A stretch of DNA of 64,000 nt from Rhypophila decipiens (lineage: Eukaryota > Ascomycota > Sordariomycetes > Sordariales > Naviculisporaceae): NCBI GenBank assembly GCA_033297075.1, contig MU858046.1:62001-126000 (forward strand), in the 5' to 3' direction. Positions 25,101-36,010 of this stretch are shown piece after piece. Under the pieces are notes generated by a model. That model had not been told where the DNA came from and did not search any database. It saw only the letters and a program-made list of their open reading frames with translations. The position numbers were made by a program, and so were the translations under genes. How positions within the stretch are numbered: position 1 is the stretch's first letter; every line of letters starts with the position of its first letter.

Positions 25101-27047
25101 ATGGAAAAGAAACAAGGCCACAACAACTCATACCCACGCCTCAGTCACAGCAAACCACTCACGGCTCCGCTCACGGCTCCTCTCACGGCTCCTAGCAACA
25201 CAAGCAGCGCTCATCCCTCCTCCTCATCACCGTCATCGTCATTATCACCGGCCATGACTGGAACAGTTGGAGAGCCAACCACCGAAACCATGACCTCGGC
25301 CATGGATATCGACCCAGTGGCTCCTCGGCGACGTCTCCGTTTCTTCGATCTCGCGCGCGAGTTGCGTGACATGGTCTACGAGCACTACGTGACCATCGAC
25401 GGCGGCTACATCCTCAGTCCCGAGACCTGGAAGCTCAGGCCGAACAACAGGACTGACAGTGGGGGTGCTGGACGCAACCTCCATCCCTTCGGCCTATAAT
25501 TTACCTGCAAGCAAGTTGCTCAAGAGATGAGGGGCCTGCCTCTCATGTACAACCTTATCACCTTCACCACCGTTGACACATTACGCAAGTGTGCCTTTCA
25601 ATGGAGCACTGTGGTGGACATGTCCCTCCACCTTTGTGTGCAACAACTTGAGGAATTCATGCGCGAAAAGGTTGCCGGCCAAATTCCACAGGCTCTCGAG
25701 GAAACTCTGTCTCACCATTTTCCGGAGTTCATGGGGGACCAACTACATGCCCTTCTCAGTGGTGATGAAGACGCTCACCTCAGAATGTGGCACGCTCCCT
25801 ATGTTAGCCCATCCACCAAGTTTTCTTTCCTCGAGCTCATAATGCAGCAGCCAGAACTCGCAACCTTCTTTGACCGCTTCCCTAAGGCTGTGCTTGACCT
25901 CGGTTTACACAACCAACCGTGGAAGATACCTTCAGAGGAAGACAACAAGACAGCTCTCCAACTCTTGGCGCCGAGGATGGCCACGCAATCCGAGGCGGGC
26001 TTTATCAGTCCCGAGGGTCCCTCACACATTCACAGATTCTTTGAACACCACCTCGATCCTCCGAACCGTTACCTTTACCGCTTTTCCGCTGCGGCTGCAG
26101 CTAGCAGATTCCTCGAGTCCCTGGATCCTTCGACGCGCGCATATATTCGGCGTATTCTACTGGATGAAGATCGTCAGTCGGTAGCCCACCCCGAGAGACA
26201 CGGGCAAGGACTAGAGCACTTCTGCCGAAACAATCCACTTCTTCGTATCGAACGACGGGTTAGTATGTGGAAAGCCTTATTCCCTCAACAAGAACATTCC
26301 CCGGCTTCAGAATATCTCTGGTCTGGGAGGCAATCAAGGTGGCGTCGCGCTGAAAGGCCACTCGGAGTTCGAAACGAAGATGACGTCCCCGGGTCTGAGT
26401 CCATGGTCCACTTATGGGATCGGCTAGCTCTCGGATATTTCAAGCTATACGAAGAAATTGACGAGTCCTTTAGTCCTTATTTCTCCAAGGTCATAGCCGC
26501 CTGGACCGCCGAGGCGCTGAATCTGCACAGCTCTATCACCCTCGTGATCGACGGGAACCCGATTTCGACACATTCATCAGAGGTGTTCGAGAGGTTCGTT
26601 ATCTATGACGCTGTTTGGCAAGCAGCTTTGGAGCAATGTTTCGCATCTAGGCGCGTTTCATGCCCTCGGTCATGGACTTGGGTCGCTGCCGGTGAGCGAC
26701 CAAAGATGCTTGACGACATTTATGTTGGTCCCGGCCTGGGCGGCTGTATCTTTGAGAGATTTCCCTCCATGATCAAGAAACTTGTGGACGGTTCATTCCC
26801 AGGCGTGCGTCTCAACTTTCCAGTTAGGGGCTCCGAGTACCTGGACCAACAGGTTGAAGCTATGCTTTTCGAGCACGGTGATTGGGACTACAACCAGTGG
26901 ATGAAGGCACGGGCGGAGAGATTTGATGGCACTTCTGTTCAACCGGTCCCTCCGTTAGCGACGAACTGGGTAGAGATTTTCGAGGGCGATTTGCTGCCCA
27001 AGCCGGAGGGTCGGGAGCCCTTGTGGTGGGAAGAATTGGATGATTGA
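25101..27047 (+). CDS. Fungal 2EXR/F-box-like protein of unknown function, interrupted by an in-frame stop
   Basis: One frame runs from ATG 25101 to TGA 27047 (649 codons) but contains TAA at 25497-25499. On the upstream side the frame reads FFDLARELRDMVYEHYV, the start of a fungal 2EXR/F-box-like fold. Directly after the stop it reads FTCKQVAQEMRGLPL, which in my memory of this ascomycete family continues the same domain (YTC+ xVA xEMxG). The rest (from Met 25527, 506 residues) is open and intact with no known catalytic motif. A single-base change would restore the frame. A 57-base intron (25459-25515) could skip the stop but would delete the conserved FTCKQV. So this is either a young pseudogene, a sequencing error, or a gene starting at 25527. 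A 12-base direct repeat (CTCACGGCTCCK, three copies at 25158-25193) encodes LTAP units near the start. Confidence 0.6.
25158..25193 (+). repeat. Three tandem 12-base units
   Basis: CTCACGGCTCC followed by G or T occurs three times without gaps and encodes LTAP repeats in the N-terminus of the interrupted protein. Confidence 0.8.
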
Positions 27048-27855
27048 GAACCTGAAGGACCCGCATATGCACACACGATGCGGCAGCACGCCTACATATT
27101 TCCAGCCACATACCCCTGCCATTGCGAGGTCAGGTAACTATGATTAATGGAAGGAATGTGCCGGGAGAGAAAGATAAGGTTGAATATCGGGCGAGATTTT
27201 GGTCCTGTTTGAATGGAGATGTACTGCGAGCATAGATGGGTTCTTTGAGGAGGATCATTTTCGTTCTATAGTTTCATATATAGGCTGTTAGAAAGGCAGG
27301 GAGGCGCGGTGCACACGTCGTACATTACCGTGGATGTTGCTGCACCTACTGCCGCTGCACAGCACTTGGTATCGACCTACCTCGAGATGCATCAGAAGGC
27401 AAGGAGGGTTCGACCTAGCCGTCTACCTACCTACCTGCTCATCTACTTACCTATATGGCATTGCCATAACTACTACCTACAACAGGCAAGTCCACGTATC
27501 AGGTACAGCTGAATGCCCACAGCCCACAGCACTCGGTAAAGTTGGACCTCCAAACCACACGGTATAAATACAAGCTATCACAAGCCTCAGCCGATTAAGA
27601 AATTGTAATATCCATATACATCTCGTCAAATTGGCGTCCTAACGAGCACAAGTAAAAGTATCCAAGTCCACCTCCAGTTCGGTTCGAGCATACCATTCTT
27701 AACATTGAAGTACAGAAACCTAAACACCACAACCTTTGACACAGAAATAGGACCCATCCAAAGCTCATCACCCCAAGAAGAGAAGAAGAAAAAAAGATTA
27801 ATCCAAAATCCCACCACCACTCAATTCCCGCCACAACTAACAAGTTCATGGTTAC
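27048..27855. other. Convergent 3' region before nag3
   Basis: Lies between two convergent genes. It contains an ACCTACCTACCT tract at about 27420-27456, the first of several such tracts in the window. No gene is supported. Confidence 0.5.
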
Positions 27856-30800
27856 TCACTCGGCCCCCTGAAACCCCTCGGGCGAATTCCCAACCTCCTC
27901 AAAAGCCTGCAAGCCCAAGAACCCCATCCCAACCAAAGCCTCGACAAACTCCTCGCCCACCCAGCTAACCACACTCCTCCCCGCTTTATGGGCTTTATTC
28001 TGCCTCACCCCCATCAACGCCAGGCCCTGGAGCACCAGCCCCGCCTGCTGGGTACTCGGCACAACAGGCGCCACAATCCCCCCAATCTGTACTTGCCCAG
28101 CACCACCAACCAAGGCAGGATTCAAAGCGGCAAGGGGACTCCCCGGACACGCAATGATCACCGTCCCCAAAAGCGCCTCGCCCACGGAGGACTTGGCTCT
28201 TACCACCCCACAGGTTTTGGATTCTTGGAGTGCTAGGCGGTAGAGCTCGTAGACTTCGGGGGAGGAGTGGGTGGCTACGTGGGAGAGGACACTCTCGCCT
28301 GATTGCTCAAGCCCGTGGACAAGATCAAAACTTATCCCCGCGCGCTGGATATTTTGTAGCAATCCCTCTGGCGGCGCTGCGGAGCTCCAGGTGTTTAGGT
28401 CGGGGATGTACATGTTGCTTAATCTCTTGCTTGTCCCGCCGGGGGGTTGGAGGTCCCACCCGCAAGAGGCGAACCAGTTTCGTAGGCTTGTGGATTCATT
28501 GTCGACTGGGATGCCGAGGTACACGCCGGGGAGACACATGCCTAGCTGGACTTTCTTTATACCGCGCCGTTGGACGAGGTTTCGGATTGCTCGGCGGTGG
28601 AGGGATCGTCCTATTGAGAGGTTCCGCTTGGCTGGGTCGACGAATAACGCGCCGATGATGCCGCTTCCTTTGGTGAAGTAGGTTGCGCAAAAGCCGTAGA
28701 GTGCTTGGGTGCTGCTGTTCCGGACTACAAAGTGGGATTCTTCTATGTTGGGGTTGAATAGCTCGAATGCGTCGGGGTTGGTGGTGGATAGGTATGAATG
28801 GTTGGGTGCGCTGGCCCGGGCGAGGGATTGTAAAAGGTCGCGCATGCCTTTACCGTCGCGGTCACGGTCGTAGGGCTCGACGAGCCAGTGCTGTCTCGAC
28901 TTGAGCACTTTTCGGCTTTTTCGTAGAGTGCCGGGGAGAGTACCCCGGGGAGTGAATTCCCCAAAGAGGGCGCGCACGAGGGCGTACATGGCCATTTCGG
29001 TAAAGTCAAAGGTGCAGATGTAGGTGCCTATTGTCTTGTCCATCGCAAAGTCGTAGGGCGAGCTGACGGCTACTACCACGAGGGACTTCTTTTGGCCGCT
29101 GGCTTTGAGCATGCTGCACATCATGGACACGTGCTTGGTGAAGCCTGTCTGGTAGAGGTTTCGGTTTGCGTCTGCTGTTACGATTATTATTGTCGAGGCT
29201 CGGTGGATTAGGTTCTCGTGGACTGGCAAGGGGGAATTGTTGTTAGCAAAGAGCGAGGTTGTTGTAAAATGGGGACCTGGAGTAGGGTAAGGACTGACCT
29301 GGCCTGACTCCGTTGGCAGTATAAGAGGTGTGGAGCAACTTTCCGTGTCTGGCTCGTGCAAGGGACCTCCCCAGCTCCCTAAACACTCCCTCGCCACTCA
29401 TGATTGCACCCCGGTCTCGAGAACTATGGGCCCATTCGTCGTGGACGGAGGCGGATGACTTGACCTTGCCCTTGGACTCGAGCGTCTTGGTCATGGCCGA
29501 GGCCGGGAGTGGTTTCACCAGAGGCGTCAGCAACAGCAGCTCTTCTTCTTGGTGCATCGACTCGTTGAGAGGCAAGAGCTTCTCATGGTCGCGCATGACA
29601 GTGATGGAGTCTTCGTAGGCTTTCATGGAGAGGCTCAGGTGGCTAGGGTGGATCTGGGAGAGGAGCGAGATGCCAGGCGGATTCAGGGCCTTGGTCCAGT
29701 TGGTGCACGAGGCCTTCATGCGAAGAACTCGCCTCAGGGAAGTGTAGACCCTTTCTCTCGTGAGAAGCTCGTTTTCCACGCCCAGCTTGAGCCCCGAGAT
29801 GGCCTCGAGCTGAATATCGTAAGCCCGACACAGAAGGACGAGGTCGCAGCCGGCTTCTACCGCCATGACTGTTCCCGTCTTGACGCCGACTTCTGTCCTG
29901 AGAGCCTCCATTTCCAAGCACTCTGAGATGGCCACCCCTTGAAAGCCTAGCTCGTTTCGTAAGAGATCATCGACGACCTGGTCCGACAGACAGGCGTGGT
30001 TGACGTTCATGGAGGGATTGGTGATGCCACACCCGCCAACAAACATGGCATCCAAGTTCCCCGTGGCGATGGCATTTCGATAAGGCACGAGCGCGCTGAG
30101 GGACAGCTCTTCGAGAGTCTGGGTGATGATGGGTACGTCGAGGTTGGAGCCGAGAAAATCGAGGTTTCCGTACGAGGGGAAGTGCTTCCCACACGTGGCC
30201 ACGCCAGCGGCTTTATAGCCGTTCATGGCGGCAATGCCATACTGCGACACCTCCTGGGGATCGTCCCCCGTGGCCCGCACGCCCAGTGGCTGGTAGCGAG
30301 CATTGGTCAGGACGTCCAATACCGGTCCGAGGATCAAGTTGACTCCTACGGCCGACACCTCAGTCGCCGTGGCTTTGGCAACGTTATAGGCCAGGTCAGG
30401 ACTCCCGCCGGCAGCCTGGCCCATGGAGCTGGGGAACTGGCAGATGTAATCCTCGTCAAAGAGGCTGTTGACACCGCCATTCTCCTGGTCCAGGGCGATC
30501 AGCAGCGGTTGCGGATGGCCTGCCTGGTGAGCTATGGTCTGCAGCTCCTGTACGAGCTTTGCCGTCTGGTGGGCAGCTACACAGAAGAAGAGGTCAACAT
30601 GGGGTCTTGTTTACAGTTGGCATTTGCGTTGTTACATTTAAGATTCTTTGCCGTCAGGAGGATAGATCCGAGGTGGTGGTCCTCGATGAGATGGCGAATC
30701 TGGGGTGTGACTTGCGTGCCATCCCATCCCATAATCAGCATCTGACCAATAGCCCTGTGTTGATATCGTCAGTGTCAACAAAACCTATACGAGATTTTTC

Positions 30801-30871
30801 TCTTCTTAGTCTTTGACGTACCAGTCCAGGTCTTGCCACAAGGGGTCTAGATCTCCTTCCAGCTTTGCCAT
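27856..30871 (-). CDS. nag3: GH3 beta-N-acetylglucosaminidase fused to a GNAT acetyltransferase domain
   Basis: Four exons on the minus strand (30822-30871, 30636-30754, 29299-30576, 27856-29222) encode 937 residues. Residues 1 to about 350 form a NagZ-like GH3 barrel: IALDQENGGVN, GPVLDV, CGKHFPSYGN (His188) and ISECLEMEAL (Glu275). About 380-590 is the GH3 C-terminal domain. From about 644 there is a GNAT domain with the acetyl-CoA loop in RNLSIGRSL, followed by a second, weaker GNAT-like stretch to the end. There is no signal peptide, so it should act inside the cell. The architecture matches NAG3 of the Trichoderma GlcNAc cluster. By inference it releases GlcNAc from chitin-derived or glycan-derived oligosaccharides. 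The residue aligned with the usual GH3 nucleophile Asp (SDDL) reads Glu-Cys here, and the NagZ His of the D-x-H loop is not evident. It is divergent from dac1 at 32581. Confidence 0.92.
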
Positions 30872-32580
30872 GTTGCTGAACGATGACTCGAGTGCGAACG
30901 ATATTAGGCCAAGATACTCGTGACAACACACGTGGTACGGTGATAAAAGGTAGGTATCATCAACGGATAAAAAAAAGGGTCGATCTCTGCTTCCGCTTGG
31001 ACAGAATCTCTTTCTGGTTTGTCGGACTGGACAAAACAATGGGCAGCTAATAACATATCAAGACGAGTGTAACAAGGAGCACCGGCCGGCACTAGCTCAA
31101 AGACCAAGCAGCAAGGTGATGGGATGGATGATGGGATGATGGCAGTGATGTGCCGCCAGGATGAATCAGATGCATACATACGGCTGTCTGTACGGAGTAT
31201 CCGTAGAGATTGATAATCTGTCCTCGCTGGATCGTCAGCAGCTTGCATTTTGCATTTTGCCGTTCCACGGCGCTAAAGTCCAGTGCACCTCCTCACTAAA
31301 GGTCAACGCAAGGCGAGTGAGACTGGTGACTTGTGATGCCCTGTCAGAGTCAGCCTAATACGCCGTGGAGGATAATTTCCGGCGGCCAGGAATTGGCATT
31401 ATGCTCCGTGGTCAAGCAGTGCAGCGCATCAAATCCATAGCACTTGCTGCCATTGTCCATTTATAGCGTCCCCAGGTGCCTGTCCAGTTCGCTTCCCACC
31501 GCCTCCTGTTGGTGGCTGAGGGCGTTGGTGCTGCGGTGCTATCTATGCTGGAGCTGTCTATGCTAAAATCCCGTCGACATGCACTCTCGTTCTGATATCG
31601 ATATGGGTACCCTTAGCAGAGACCGGGAAGGTCAAGATTGGCGAAAGGGAAAAGAAAATGCGTGGCATTGTCGAGAAGGATCCGGCCTCGTGTTGATTGG
31701 TCGAATGTGCGTGGGAGTTTCCTCTTGGAGAAGCTCTCGGTGAACGTTTTGGCCGGTGGATGGGACGGGGGTGCCTGAACGGAGAGAAGAGGAGAGGCTG
31801 ACGGAAAGAAAGCTACGAGGACCGCGCTTGTCCTCTTTGGGCAAGGTACCCAGGGCCCGCTCGTAACGGTACTGCCAAGCATTTCAACGGGGGCTAAAGA
31901 ATGGAGTGCGCTAGCGTAACTGAAGGAAATGCTTAAGTTTACACCTGTCACGTTACATCACAGCATCCTGCAACGACCACAGTATTCACAGCAAATCGCA
32001 GATAATTCCCTGGATGGGCTGTGCAACGATACAATGGACTCTAGGACACCTTCACTTGCCCAATCGCCACTGGAGTGATGGAGAGGCATGACCTCGGCCA
32101 AAAGGGACAAAATATTTCGAGAGTTGAGAACCAACCAAGGACTGCAGGTGTCTTTTGCATCAACAGTGTGTTGACATTCCCGGGTTCCTGGTTCTCCTTG
32201 ATAGCACCCGTCAATCATTCGGCCCCCGGTGCGTCATTGCACAGTTGGTTGTAGTACTTGTCCACCATGTAATGACCTTCTGCTGCGAGATCGGGCCGGA
32301 GCCAGTTCGGCGGCAACGGCGTCCGGCCAGTGTCGGGATTGAGTTTTGGGTCATTGAGAGGAAGCAGGTAGGAACGGATACAGTCCGACTTAAATCGACC
32401 GAGCCTGTGTTTTCCGCTCCAAGTCATAGTCTTTTGTCATGTTTTGATATTATCTCTATCTGAAATGGCAGCTCCAGTTTCCATCCCTCGAATAGGAAAA
32501 CAGGACCATTGTCCTCGATAGCTTTTAGAACTTATCCATACAGACCAGATTTCTACCAAGGACATACCATACTGGCCGCC
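30872..32580. promoter_or_regulatory. Divergent promoter region nag3 / dac1
   Basis: The 1.7 kb between the start codons of nag3 (minus) and dac1 (plus) must carry both promoters. No gene inside is convincing. A GATGGG-rich segment lies at about 31111-31145 and a small duplication (GCATTTT twice) near 31244-31258. I could not identify a proven Ron1 site. Confidence 0.55.
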
Positions 32581-34013
32581 ATGCCTTCCGCGGCTCCTGA
32601 CCGGCCGGCCAACGGCATGACCAAACTCACAAACTGCCGCCTGGTCCGCGGCGACTCGCTGGTATGGGAGGACATATGGGTCAGCTCGACGACAGGAAAG
32701 ATACTCCGTAGCCAGGCCACCTTCTACGACGAGCTCATCCTCCCCGACAACACCATCGACCTCGGCGGCCGCATCGTGTCTCCCGGCATGATCGAGTGCC
32801 AGCTCAACGGTGCCTTTGGCTTCAACTTTTCCACTCTCCTGGACGACATGACCCAGTACCCCGAGAACGTGCGCCATCTCAACCATCAGCTCATCCAGAC
32901 CGGCGTCACATCATACATCCCCACCGTGACCAGCCAGACAGCCGACCTGTACAGCCAAGTCCTGCCCTACCTCGGGCCCTCGGGAAAAGCCAGGCGGGCA
33001 GAAGACGGCGCAGAGTCACTAGGCGCCCATGTCGAGGGTCCCTTCCTCAACCCAGGCAAAAACGGCGTGCACAACAAAGCCGTCCTCTGTGAAGCCTCTT
33101 CCCTATCCGACCTCGAAGACATGTATGGCCGGTCAAACATCACCCCCGACCCGTCCGACCCCGAAAGACCCACTTCCGTCAAGATGATCACCGCCGCCCC
33201 GGAGCTAGGCCAGATGACCTCCCTCATCCCCGCTCTCGTCGATCGCGGGCTGGTATTCTCCATAGGTCACTCGGAAGCAACCTACGAAGAGGCATCAGCC
33301 GCCGTAGCGGCCGGCGCAACCATGATAACCCACCTCTTCAACGCCATGCGGCCCCTTCACCACCGGAACCCGGGAATCTTTGGCGTGCTGGGCGTTGCCG
33401 CGTCATCCCTGCCCGGGTTCCCGCCCCGCCCTTACTTTGGCATCATTGCCGACGGCATACACTTGCACCCGACCACCATCAAGATCGCCTGGAACGCCCA
33501 CCCGGACGGCTTCATCCTCGTCACGGACGCCATGCACATGGCGGGCTTGCCCGATGGGACTTATCCGTGGACGAATGGCCAGGAGGAGCATTTTATTACC
33601 AAGAAGGGAGCCGTGCTGCTGCTTGAGGGATCTGACACAATCGCTGGAAGGTATGTCTCCTTACCTGTCTTGAACTTCTGAGTATGAGCTGTGTTGGTTA
33701 ACATGCATGATTTAGTTCCATAACACTGATTGACTGCGTAAACAATTTCCTCAAATGGTCCGGGGCAACGATCCCACAGGCGCTCAGGGCGGTGACTTGT
33801 ACGCCCGCCGCAATGCTTGGCGTGCAGGGGACCAAGGGGGTTCTTGACTTTGGGGCTGATGCTGATCTGGTCATTTTCTCTGAGGCGGAGGAGAGGAACA
33901 ATGATTCCGCACATGGGGAGGGAATGTCGTCAAAGTTGGTGGTTGATGAAGTCTGGAAGTTTGGGACCAAGGTATATTCGCGATGTGAGAAGGGCAAGGA
34001 TGGTATCCTTTGA
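32581..34013 (+). CDS. dac1: N-acetylglucosamine-6-phosphate deacetylase
   Basis: Two exons (32581-33650 and 33716-34013) encode 455 residues. This is a full NagA-type amidohydrolase. GRIVSPGMIECQLNGAFG matches the first strand of the family, although the usual DxHxHG reads ECQLNGAFG as in eukaryotic AMDHD2-like enzymes. Metal ligands are visible as Glu in GAHVEGPFL, His in SIGHSEA and His in THLFNAM, and the catalytic Asp is in VTDAMHMAG. HNPGIF-type text (HRNPGIFGVLG) and ADGIHLHP contact the substrate in the family. By family knowledge it converts GlcNAc-6-P to GlcN-6-P and acetate in the cytosol, step two of GlcNAc catabolism. The ATG at 32581 is the first in frame; upstream codons in frame lack ATG. 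Confidence 0.96.
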
Positions 34014-34354
34014 GGTATCAACTTTGATGGCATTCCTATGCAGCACAGGACAAGCTGGATACCTAGGTATGTAGATACCTGGTTGGTTTAGATTGCATTG
34101 CTTGGGTATAAAGAACAGATCCTATTGTGAACTTTACCGAGTCCTTTAGACGGAGTCCAGACAGCCGGGTAGGGATCCAGTGCCGGCGAAGTGCATATAT
34201 TGTCCTTTTTTCTCCAAGCCATTAGTGACCTGGGCTGATTTCTTGGGTCACTACCGGTCGCCAGATTCAGGTCGAGATCCGAATCCAGGTTTCCGTTTTG
34301 GAAGAACCGAAGAATTGTTAATCACACCTTTGGCTTGTTTCTTGGCGATTTTCA

Positions 34355-34381
34355 TACCTATCTAGGTAGGTATGTAGGTAG
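34355..34381. repeat. TACCTA/TAGGTA palindromic tract
   Basis: The sequence around TACCTATCTAGGTAGGTA is nearly self-complementary and is one of at least ten TAGGTAGG-like tracts between 27 and 44 kb. Confidence 0.6.
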
Positions 34382-35967
34382 TGGTCTACCATCTGGGATT
34401 GGTATTATGGCTTGGTATGGCTTGGAAGTAAGTTGGGGGCAAAGACACCGAGATACCTCCCTACCTGTCTACCTAGTCATCTAAACGTTTTGCCGAGATA
34501 GTTGAGTACATTCAAGTATAGGAGAGGTACGGCAATCCATCTAGTATTAGACATATCTCGGTTCGTCAAGGTTCAAGGTTAGGGTAAGTAATTAAGGTAA
34601 GGACGGAATGATGAATGATCATGATGATATAAAGTACGGAACGTTTTACCTACCTGCAGTTTCCAAGCGGCACGGACGCGGTTGCGGCCGAGGGTATTGT
34701 ATGTATGGCTGGTCGTGGATATGGATGTAATCGGGTAGGTAGACTTTTGCATGGCATTGTACATGGATACAGGGGCTTATCTAAGGTGCGGAATCTTTCC
34801 GGAAAGTTTCTGAGATCCTTGACTTGGCTACCACCTACCTTGGGTACCTAGAGTCTGTATCATACCTGGTACTCAGATGTTAGCAGCGAGTAATTATCTG
34901 ACATGCGTAAGTACATAGGTACTTGTGCAAATTGTGGTAATCCTTTCTGTTTATTACAAACGTACAAATCAGTTTACATCAGGCAAGAAACAACAGATAT
35001 TAATTCAATGAAACAAAGCATATGGTAAAGTGTTGTTGAACTTATCCCGCCCCAAAACCCCCTTTATTATTGTTATCCAGGTAGGCAGGCATCAAGTCTC
35101 AAGAGCACGTGGTCGGTCATAAGCGCGGACAATGTCTGTGCATTCCTAGAGACTGTATACACGTGTACAGTCAGGCGATACAGTAACTCCTACTACTACC
35201 TCATGATGAGATAAGATCGGATACATCTCTCATTTGTGGTTCAGATCCATTGTCGATTTAGGAGCCCATGATGGAAGGTTGAAAGAAAAAAAGATACATA
35301 CTTGTGCGGCTTGTCATGCCACGATTTTACTCCACCAGTCTCTGCTGAGAAAATATTGACTCTTGTTCTTGATTACTATAACACTCGGGTAAGATCCGAT
35401 CAGACCATAGACAGTACAGTAGGAATACCGGTATAGGGGGTAAGAAGCTTATCCATTGTGTACCTAAGAAAAGTATAGATCTCCAAAACCATCGGATGTT
35501 AATCCTCAACCTCACCTCACCTCGCCTTACCTCAGACGGATACTACGTACACGCGATCGGCATATAATAGTCAAGTACATTACAATACATATTCTAGTCC
35601 TCAACCTATTGGATAAATTACATGCACGTCTATGTAAAGGTCTGGCTGGACTGAATAAGATCACGTAAGGTACACCCGCCTTGCAGAGTAAGCTCCGAAC
35701 AGAAACAGCGACAAGATCAATCATGAATGAGAACGGAAGGGAGGAACGAGGCAGTAACACACGAAAGAGCCGGAAAAAAAAGTGAAGAATATTCGAAAAT
35801 GAACAAGTATGCCATTTCCACATATTCTCTCCCGCCATCCATATTCGGACCTTGCCGTCAAGTCATACAGGTCATCATGCTGCTCATCATCATGGATGAT
35901 ATCCACCCACCCACTCGGCATATCTGAAGGAGCACTTATTGCCTGACAAGTAATCCGTGAAACATGC

Positions 35968-36010
35968 AGCAAAAAAAACAAAAAAAGAAAACAAAAAAAA
36001 AAAAAAAAAA
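35968..36010 (+). repeat. Poly-A tract
   Basis: A run of A with few interruptions, about 40 bases long, in the dac1-ron1 gap. It could be a slippage product or the tail of an old retroposed sequence; nothing identifiable lies upstream. Confidence 0.7.

Noticed and set aside
29996..30745. 249-codon plus-strand frame within nag3
   Set aside because: Antisense to the GH3 barrel and crosses the nag3 introns without any family signature.
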